Source: Streptococcus pseudopneumoniae ATCC BAA-960 = CCUG 49455
Lineage (GTDB): Bacteria; Bacillota; Bacilli; Lactobacillales; Streptococcaceae
Direction of reading: 5' to 3'
DNA length: 8,715 bases
NCBI RefSeq assembly: GCF_002087075.1
Contig: NZ_MWSM01000024.1
Coordinates: forward strand, 1 to 8,715
Part shown: positions 6,791 through 8,715 of the stretch, in pieces
Layout of the letters: every line of letters starts with the position of its first letter
Numbering within the stretch: the stretch's first letter is position 1
Notes under the pieces: generated by a model
Database searches by the model: none
Seen by the model: only the letters and a program-made list of their open reading frames with translations
What the model was told of the DNA's origin: nothing
Position numbers and translations under genes: made by a program

Positions 6791-6824
6791 ATTATAAAAC
6801 CCAAATATGAAATGTTTATGAAAT
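6791..6824 (-). promoter_or_regulatory. Candidate vex promoter with direct-repeat operator
   Basis: On the minus strand TATAAT (6791-6796) lies 25 bases upstream of the vex1 start, ahead of GGAGGTGA. No good -35 box exists at 16-18 bp. Instead ATTTCATA occurs twice (6817-6824 and 6806-6813), 11 bp apart start to start, covering the -35 region. Direct repeats with about one helical turn are how OmpR-family regulators usually bind, and a missing -35 is typical of activated promoters. VncR, encoded at the left edge, would be the natural candidate; this is inference. Confidence 0.45.
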
Positions 6825-6835
6825 ACGAAAAAAAT

Positions 6836-6902
6836 ATCGAGTAGGGGATAATCTCTAGTCCCTCTCACACCACCGTACGTGCCGTTCGGCATACGGCGGT
6901 TC
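6836..6902 (-). mobile_element. 3' end of a group II intron (domains V and VI)
   Basis: The minus strand contains a domain V-like hairpin at 6869-6900: a 9-bp stem ACCGCCGTA/TACGGTGGT with one G-U pair, a two-base bulge (6878-6879), a distal T-GCC/GGC-A stem and loop GAAC. The catalytic triad reads C-G-C (6898, 6897, 6896) with the middle G wobble-paired to U, as in group IIC introns. A domain VI-like GAGAGGG...CCCCTACTC stem follows, and the end CTACTCGAT fits a 3' splice end of A-pyrimidine. Read as protein this DNA gives VEPPYAERHVRWCER, which I remember at the ends of annotated group II intron proteins. The 5' domains and reverse transcriptase are absent, so it is a relic. The loop GAAC is not a GNRA tetraloop. 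Confidence 0.75.
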
Positions 6903-6966
6903 AACTAACTTTTAAAGCATGTCGTTCAAGGTCATAATCCAAACACAAAATCAGTCCACGTTTTTC

Positions 6967-7071
6967 TTAGGCTAAAAGAGTCCACTGGACTCTTTTACTC
7001 CGTCCCATAACCAATGATTTAATAGCGCGTTCAGCTAGATTATTGGAAAGGACCAGATGCCCGTCTTTCAA
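6967..7071 (-). pseudogene. tnpC: tnpC remnant, C-terminal fragment of IS66 transposase
   Basis: In the frame beginning at 7071 the minus strand encodes LKDGHLVLSNNLAERAIK followed by SLVMGR, the block around the last catalytic glutamate (NNLAERA) of the IS66 DDE transposase. A whole TnpC has about 500 residues; only this piece remains. It starts at the tnpB stop codon, in a different frame, so a deletion has joined the end of tnpB to the end of tnpC. After MGR the family sequence (normally KNWLFS) is replaced by a run containing a 25-bp palindrome and a TAA at 6967-6969. It cannot be functional. Confidence 0.8.
6973..6997. repeat. Perfect 25-bp palindrome, terminator-like on both strands
   Basis: TAAAAGAGTCCA, a single C, then TGGACTCTTTTA: 12-bp arms with a one-base centre. 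With a realistic loop, GAGTC/GACTC stems are flanked by AAAA and TTTT on either strand, which resembles a small bidirectional terminator. It replaces the expected tnpC sequence and lies 71 bp before the group II domain V. Group IIC introns often insert next to terminator hairpins, so a link is possible but unproven. Confidence 0.6.
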
Positions 7072-7418
7072 TAGAAATCACGACTTTCTGATGAATTTAT
7101 TTTGGGAGTGATAGAAAAGCCCTTCATAAGCCAGTCTACTTGTTCAGGCGTGAGAGCTTTGATATCCTTTTCTGTACTGGGCCAAGTCAGTCTGCCGCTC
7201 TCAAAGCGTTTATATAGTAGCCAAAATCCTTGACCATCCCAGTAAAGGGATTTAAAGCGGTCTTTACGTCCACCACAAAAGAGAAAGACTTGACCTGAAA
7301 AGGGATTTAATTCAAAGTGGGTTTTAATGAGATAAGCCAGTGAATCAATGCCTTGCCTCATATCCGTTTTCCCACACACGAGATAGACCTGCCCTAGGCT
7401 AGATAGATGAATTGTCAT
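7068..7418 (-). CDS. tnpB: IS66 family accessory protein TnpB
   Basis: A 116-residue protein, the usual length of IS66 TnpB (Orf2). It starts MTIHLSSLGQVYLVCGKTDM and carries the family hallmarks GxTDMRxGIDSLA near residues 16-28, FSGQVFLFCGGRKDRFKSLYWDG at about 40-62, and the ending DWLMKGFSITPK at about 94-105. TnpB is required for IS66 transposition with TnpA and TnpC, but its biochemical role is unsettled. The ATG at 7418 has AAGG ten bases upstream and overlaps the end of the alternative tnpA frame, as expected for coupled IS66 genes. The frame looks intact, but tnpA is reduced and tnpC is nearly gone, so the gene is probably a non-functional leftover. Confidence 0.9.
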   Translation of the reverse strand: MTIHLSSLGQVYLVCGKTDMRQGIDSLAYLIKTHFELNPFSGQVFLFCGGRKDRFKSLYWDGQGFWLLYKRFESGRLTWPSTEKDIKALTPEQVDWLMKGFSITPKINSSESRDFY

Positions 7419-7549
7419 AGAGCAACACCTTATCCAAAAGCTCTTCTATCATTTCGAGATTGTGGAATCTCTACAGGAACAATAGGTTGTGGCATTAAAA
7501 TATCTTCCAATAGTTTTACTTTACGAATAGTATACAGGAGGAACTCCAT
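7399..7549 (-). pseudogene. tnpA: tnpA remnant of the IS66 element
   Basis: Between the terminal repeat at 7581 and tnpB there are only 163 bp, where an intact tnpA usually needs about 300-400 bp. One short frame (7430-7549) encodes 39 residues including VKLLEDILMPQPIVPVEIPQ. Another (7399-7452) encodes MIEELLDKVLLYDNSSI and overlaps the tnpB start. A single frameshift near 7450-7460 would join them into one C-terminal tail. This looks like tnpA cut down by an internal deletion and frameshift, but I do not recall a close family sequence, and a naturally small first ORF is the alternative. Confidence 0.5.
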
Positions 7550-7559
7550 GAATGATAGA

Positions 7560-7581
7560 TACCTTGTTATGACGCGCTTAC
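7560..7581 (-). repeat. Left terminal inverted repeat of the IS66 element
   Basis: On the minus strand the element begins GTAAGCGCGTCATAAC at 7581. IS66-family ends start with GTAA, usually GTAAGCG, and the distance to tnpB agrees. No matching end was found on the other side, so target-site duplication could not be checked. Confidence 0.65.
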
Positions 7582-7626
7582 CGTACTATTATAAATTCAA
7601 TCCACTATATCATTTGATTCACTAGT

Positions 7627-7667
7627 AAAAAAAGGATAACATCTCCTCTCGGAGATGCTATCCTTTT
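7627..7667 (-). terminator. Strong terminator after the LPXTG protein gene
   Basis: A 17-bp stem with one A/C mismatch: AAAAGGATA-A-CATCTCC (7630-7646) pairs with GGAGATG-C-TATCCTTTT (7651-7667) around a 4-base loop. On the minus strand it is followed by seven T (7627-7633). It lies 88 bases after the surface-protein stop. The plus-strand side has only TTTTGGGG, so it works mainly for minus transcripts. Confidence 0.85.
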
Positions 7668-7754
7668 GGGGGCGACTAGAACATAGTGTTCCAATCTATT
7701 TTCGTTAAATTTACAGAATGTTTATCCTATGAATTATTTTATCAAAGTAATTTC

Positions 7755-8715
7755 TTACTCTTCTTCCTTGCGTTTTTTCGCGATAAGGAGTCCCCCTGTT
7801 GCTGCTGCAAGAAGTGCTAGAGCAAGTGAAGCGCTAGATTGTTCTGTACCAGTATTTGGCAATTCTTTCGCTCCTGCTTTCTCAGCTGGTGCTTGAGCAG
7901 GTGAATCTTGGTTGGTAGCTGGATTAACTGCTACTGAACTATCTGATTTCTTGACTGTCTTATCTGCTGGAATAACAGATGTAGTACCATCTTCAAAGGT
8001 TACAACTACTGATCCGTCTTTGTTTACCTTAATATCTTTCGCAGTTGGGTTAGATTTCTTAACTTCTTCGGCTACCTTAGCTTTTTCTGCGTCAGTCAAG
8101 TTGCTTGGATCTTTAACTGGTGTTGCTGACGGATCCTTAACACTATCTGCATCTTTAGCTTTCTCAACTGCTTTAGCTGCTGGAATTACTGCTGTTGAGC
8201 CATCTGGGAAGGTTACAGTTATTGTTCCATCTTTACCTACTTTAACATCTGTTGCAGTTGGGTTAGATTTCTTAACTTCTTCGGCTACCTTAGCTCTTTC
8301 TGCATCAGTCAAGTTGCTTGGATCTTTAACCGATGTTACTGATGGATCTTTAACACTATCTGAATCCTTAGTTGATGCACCTACTGGTTTAGATTCTGGT
8401 TTCGAGTTTGGATCTTTCGGATTTGTTCCTTTTTCTACTTCTTCTTTATCTGTGAAGCCATCGCCATCTGTATCAGCTTTAGTAGGGTCTGTTCCTTTCT
8501 CTACTTCTTCCTTATCAGTCAAGCCATCGCCATCTGTATCAGCTTTAGTAGGGTCTGTTCCTTTCTCTACTTCTTCCTTATCAGTCAAGCCATCGCCGTC
8601 TGTATCGGCTTTAGTAGGGTCTGTTCCTTTCTCTACTTCTTCCTTATCAGGGAAGCCGTCTTTGTCGGTGTCGACATTGTCTGGTGTTGAGTTCTTATCG
8701 TTTGGATCTGTTCCT
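7755..8715 (-). CDS. LPXTG-anchored surface protein with DxDxDG repeats, 3' part
   Basis: At least 319 residues, open to the right edge; the N-terminus and signal peptide are outside the window. From the left edge of the protein: four 22-residue repeats DTDGDGLTDKEEVEKGTDP, each with a DxDxDG loop as in thrombospondin type 3 or EF-hand-like Ca-binding repeats; a short Pro/Ser/Lys linker; two 71-residue modules (NLTDAEKAKVAEEVKKSNPT then V-T-F-x-DG and VIPA), similar to repeats found in other streptococcal surface proteins; an Ala/Pro-rich wall-spanning stretch; LPNTG at 7848-7862; a hydrophobic segment and the basic tail KKRKEEE. Sortase A should link it to peptidoglycan at the threonine. Its role (adhesion is common) cannot be deduced. 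There is no true start codon in the window; ATG or TTG codons in the repeats are internal. It ends at a strong terminator. Confidence 0.9.
   Translation of the reverse strand, partial: GTDPNDKNSTPDNVDTDKDGFPDKEEVEKGTDPTKADTDGDGLTDKEEVEKGTDPTKADTDGDGLTDKEEVEKGTDPTKADTDGDGFTDKEEVEKGTNPKDPNSKPESKPVGASTKDSDSVKDPSVTSVKDPSNLTDAERAKVAEEVKKSNPTATDVKVGKDGTITVTFPDGSTAVIPAAKAVEKAKDADSVKDPSATPVKDPSNLTDAEKAKVAEEVKKSNPTAKDIKVNKDGSVVVTFEDGTTSVIPADKTVKKSDSSVAVNPATNQDSPAQAPAEKAGAKELPNTGTEQSSASLALALLAAATGGLLIAKKRKEEE
7935..8360 (-). repeat. Two tandem 71-residue surface modules
   Basis: Two 213-bp copies (8148-8360 and 7935-8147) encode modules that begin DSVKDPS and differ at a minority of positions. Each has a helical part (LTDAEKAKVAEEVKKSNP) and a beta-type part ending VIPA. 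They sit between the Ca-binding-type repeats and the wall anchor. Confidence 0.85.
8409..8672 (-). repeat. Four 66-bp DxDxDG repeats
   Basis: Units at 8607-8672, 8541-8606, 8475-8540 and 8409-8474. The two middle units encode the same 22 residues and differ by very few bases; the outer ones are more diverged (DTDKDGFP, and ending NPKDP). The array may continue beyond the window. High DNA identity suggests recent expansion or gene conversion. Confidence 0.85.

Larger units (their letters stand above)
6967..7581 (-). mobile_element. Decayed IS66-family insertion sequence
   Basis: An IS66-type remnant about 0.6 kb long, where an intact member is about 2.5 kb. From the right it has a terminal repeat starting GTAAGCG at 7581, a small tnpA remnant, a full-length-looking tnpB, and the last ~24 conserved residues of tnpC. 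The right inverted repeat was not found, so most of tnpC and the right end are lost. It is immobile by itself unless complemented. Confidence 0.8.

Noticed and set aside
6629..6904. Minus-strand 91-codon frame running from the intron relic into the start of vex1
   Set aside because: Its first part is translated domain V/VI RNA and its last part overlaps vex1 in another frame; the strong GGAGGTGA belongs to vex1.
7407..7625. Plus-strand 72-codon frame across the IS66 end
   Set aside because: It runs antisense through tnpA remnant and terminal repeat and shows no family resemblance or ribosome binding site.
7679..7691. Small palindrome GAACA-TAG-TGTTC behind the LPXTG gene
   Set aside because: Five-base arms with no T-tract or partner site; expected by chance in a window this size.
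8586..8588. TTG as start of the LPXTG protein
   Set aside because: It is a leucine codon inside a 22-residue repeat; the frame continues without a stop to the right edge, so the real start is outside the window.
8409..8672. Regularly spaced repeats that could suggest a CRISPR array
   Set aside because: The units are contiguous, in frame and coding; there are no unique spacers.

Overview
The window looks like accessory-rich chromosome of a mitis-group Streptococcus (S. pneumoniae, S. mitis, S. oralis or a close relative). The reasons are a vex1-vex2-vex3 ABC transporter locus, the first 27 codons of a VncR-type response regulator, interspersed repeats of the pneumococcal BOX/RUP kind (one with two boxB units), low-GC codon use, and two streptococcal surface-protein architectures (a signal peptide with a LysM/CAP protein, and an LPNTG-anchored repeat protein). 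Every convincing gene lies on the minus strand, so transcription runs from high to low coordinates. No tRNA, rRNA, CRISPR array or replication origin was seen.

Right part (about 7627-8715): the 3' part of an LPXTG surface protein with Ca-binding-type DxDxDG repeats, two 71-residue modules and an LPNTG sorting signal, followed by a strong hairpin terminator. Middle-right (about 6836-7581): a scrapyard of mobile DNA. It holds a decayed IS66-family element (one end, a tnpA remnant, an intact-looking tnpB, and only the last part of tnpC), a perfect 25-bp palindrome, and the last ~67 nt of a group II intron with a recognisable domain V. The intron remnant ends just upstream of the vex1 promoter region.

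Centre (3279-6765): vex1 (FtsX-like permease), vex2 (ABC ATPase) and vex3 (FtsX-like permease), in the order known from pneumococcus. A 113-bp BOX/RUP-type repeat fills nearly the whole vex1-vex2 gap and touches the vex1 stop codon. An 8-bp direct repeat (11-bp spacing) sits upstream of the vex1 -10 box and could be an OmpR-family regulator site.

Left (1-3278): in pneumococcus the small peptide gene pep27 lies between vex3 and vncR. I do not find pep27 here. The interval instead carries a large secreted LysM/CAP-domain protein gene with its own candidate promoter, a structured leader and a downstream terminator. Its reading frame is broken near 1161-1238, so a Ser/Thr/Glu-rich tail and a C-terminal module of ~85 residues lie in a different frame. 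A BOX element (C-B-B-A, 196 bp) then separates this gene from vncR.

Together: a membrane ABC exporter of the MacB/FtsX class and its probable two-component regulator, split apart by a cell-envelope CAP protein, with repeats and insertion debris at most intergenic junctions. The exporter substrate cannot be read from the sequence. The items most worth a second look are the CAP gene replacing pep27 and its frameshift, the short hydrophobic peptide ORF behind vex3, the direct repeat at the vex1 promoter, and the group II domain V relic.
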